The translations under genes were made by a program, and so were the position numbers. Of a DNA stretch of 64,000 nucleotides, positions 63,425 through 64,000 are shown piece after piece. A model generated the notes under the pieces. It had not been told where the DNA came from. It saw nothing but the letters and a program-made list of their open reading frames with translations, and did no database searches. Source of the DNA: Exophiala sp. HKRS030 (Eukaryota > Ascomycota > Eurotiomycetes > Chaetothyriales > Herpotrichiellaceae); assembly GCA_023897205.1 (NCBI GenBank), contig JAHWDD010000005.1:2728001-2792000 (forward strand), given 5' to 3'. Numbering within the stretch: position 1 is the first letter of the stretch; every line of letters starts with the position of its first letter.

Positions 63425-64000
63425 ATCCTGAATCAATACCCAAACGACGCGATCATCTTTGCACAGATGCTCCTATGTCTATCACTCAAAGCCAGAGAAT
63501 ATGTTGAGCTGAAGGTCGCAGCGCGATGATTTGCAGAAATTTGGTCGCAGGCTGGTTGCTAACGCGTCGGTGGACGTCAAGGGGATTTCTCAGGACCAGC
63601 GCAGGCTGCGATATCAGGACGGTGAGGAGAGTTCGGGGCGACAAAGTAAGATCCAACACTTCACGGGCCTCAAGTACGAGGGTTCCGATGGGTATTGAAG
63701 AGTTCGAGGGGGAAAGATGTGATCTGGACACAGCTTCGTCGGCGTGCTGAGGCCCTTTCTTGACAGCGTCGATTGCGGTAGGCAGCCTTGGCACTCTTGA
63801 ACGCGCTCGAGAGAAAAAGCGCAGGCAGACGGTGGTAGATTTATAGAGACGACGAACATTCCTCACGATCCTCTCGAACCAGCGGTATTATTATCTTTTA
63901 TGCCTAGTCTACCGCTGCGCTTTATTACTGTTGTATCTGTTTCTTCCCGGCTCTTCAATATTGCACATTCAAGGAGGCTCATTACCTGCGAAGAGGGGGA
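63425..64000. promoter_or_regulatory. SET1 upstream region to window edge
   Basis: 576 bp upstream of SET1, expected to hold its leader and promoter. Open frames here overlap on both strands and match nothing I know. No TATA box seen. Confidence 0.4.

Noticed and set aside
1..64000. Secondary-metabolite or defence-type gene cluster, CRISPR, phage or integrated plasmid
   Set aside because: No backbone synthase, Cas, integrase, transposase or reverse transcriptase frames were seen; the genes are mixed housekeeping functions on both strands.

Overview
This window is nuclear DNA from a filamentous ascomycete (Pezizomycotina), most likely a eurotiomycete. The genes have few, short introns (46-173 bp) with GT...AG ends and CTAAC/CTGAC-type branch sites. 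The gene set is typical of that group: a Set1 methyltransferase, an Srs2 helicase, a Trm112 zinc protein, an Ady2/AcpA acetate transporter, a Thr-rich GPI-type GH16 glucanase and an F-box remnant of a common mould family. The exact species cannot be read from the sequence. There is no sign of operons, CRISPR, phage or plasmid, and I found no convincing tRNA or rRNA gene.

Layout: 1-9.7 kb holds an ADP1-like ABC transporter (cut by the left edge), a divergently transcribed aminotransferase-fold protein that lacks the PLP lysine, a mitochondrial aspartyl-tRNA synthetase, an F-box remnant and an APH/kinase-like protein. 10.3-19.8 kb holds an MPDU1-type PQ-loop protein, then about 7 kb without a recognisable gene, whose last part looks like a long leader of a G1 cyclin. 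21-31 kb holds an RBR ubiquitin ligase with CCCH fingers, an uncharacterised repeat protein built from duplicated 171-bp exons, and the GH16 enzyme. 31-41 kb holds Srs2, an orphan basic protein, a Lys-rich nuclear-type protein, an ER FKBP with a KDEL tail and a membrane-anchored cytochrome b5-like protein. 42-51 kb holds a RING-like protein, a small protein with a PCNA-binding-type motif, a MEMO1 homologue and the acetate transporter. 51-64 kb is gene-poor, with a 44-residue Cys-rich mini-gene, TRM112 and SET1.

Most genes are unrelated housekeeping functions (translation, glycosylation, chromatin, DNA repair, ubiquitin signalling, cell cycle) and do not form a cluster. The most unusual items are the exon-duplicated repeat protein (24.8-25.9 kb), the lysine-less aminotransferase (3.2-4.5 kb), the two-exon Cys-rich micro-protein (54.5 kb), two proteins with PCNA-binding-type motifs, an 18-bp inverted repeat overlapping a possible 3' UTR intron (44.3 kb), and a dispersed intergenic 11-mer GTACGGAGTAC present five times exactly and many more times in part.

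Coordinates of spliced genes run from start codon to stop codon; the introns I infer are given in each entry. All splice sites are read by eye from frame continuity and consensus and have no transcript support.
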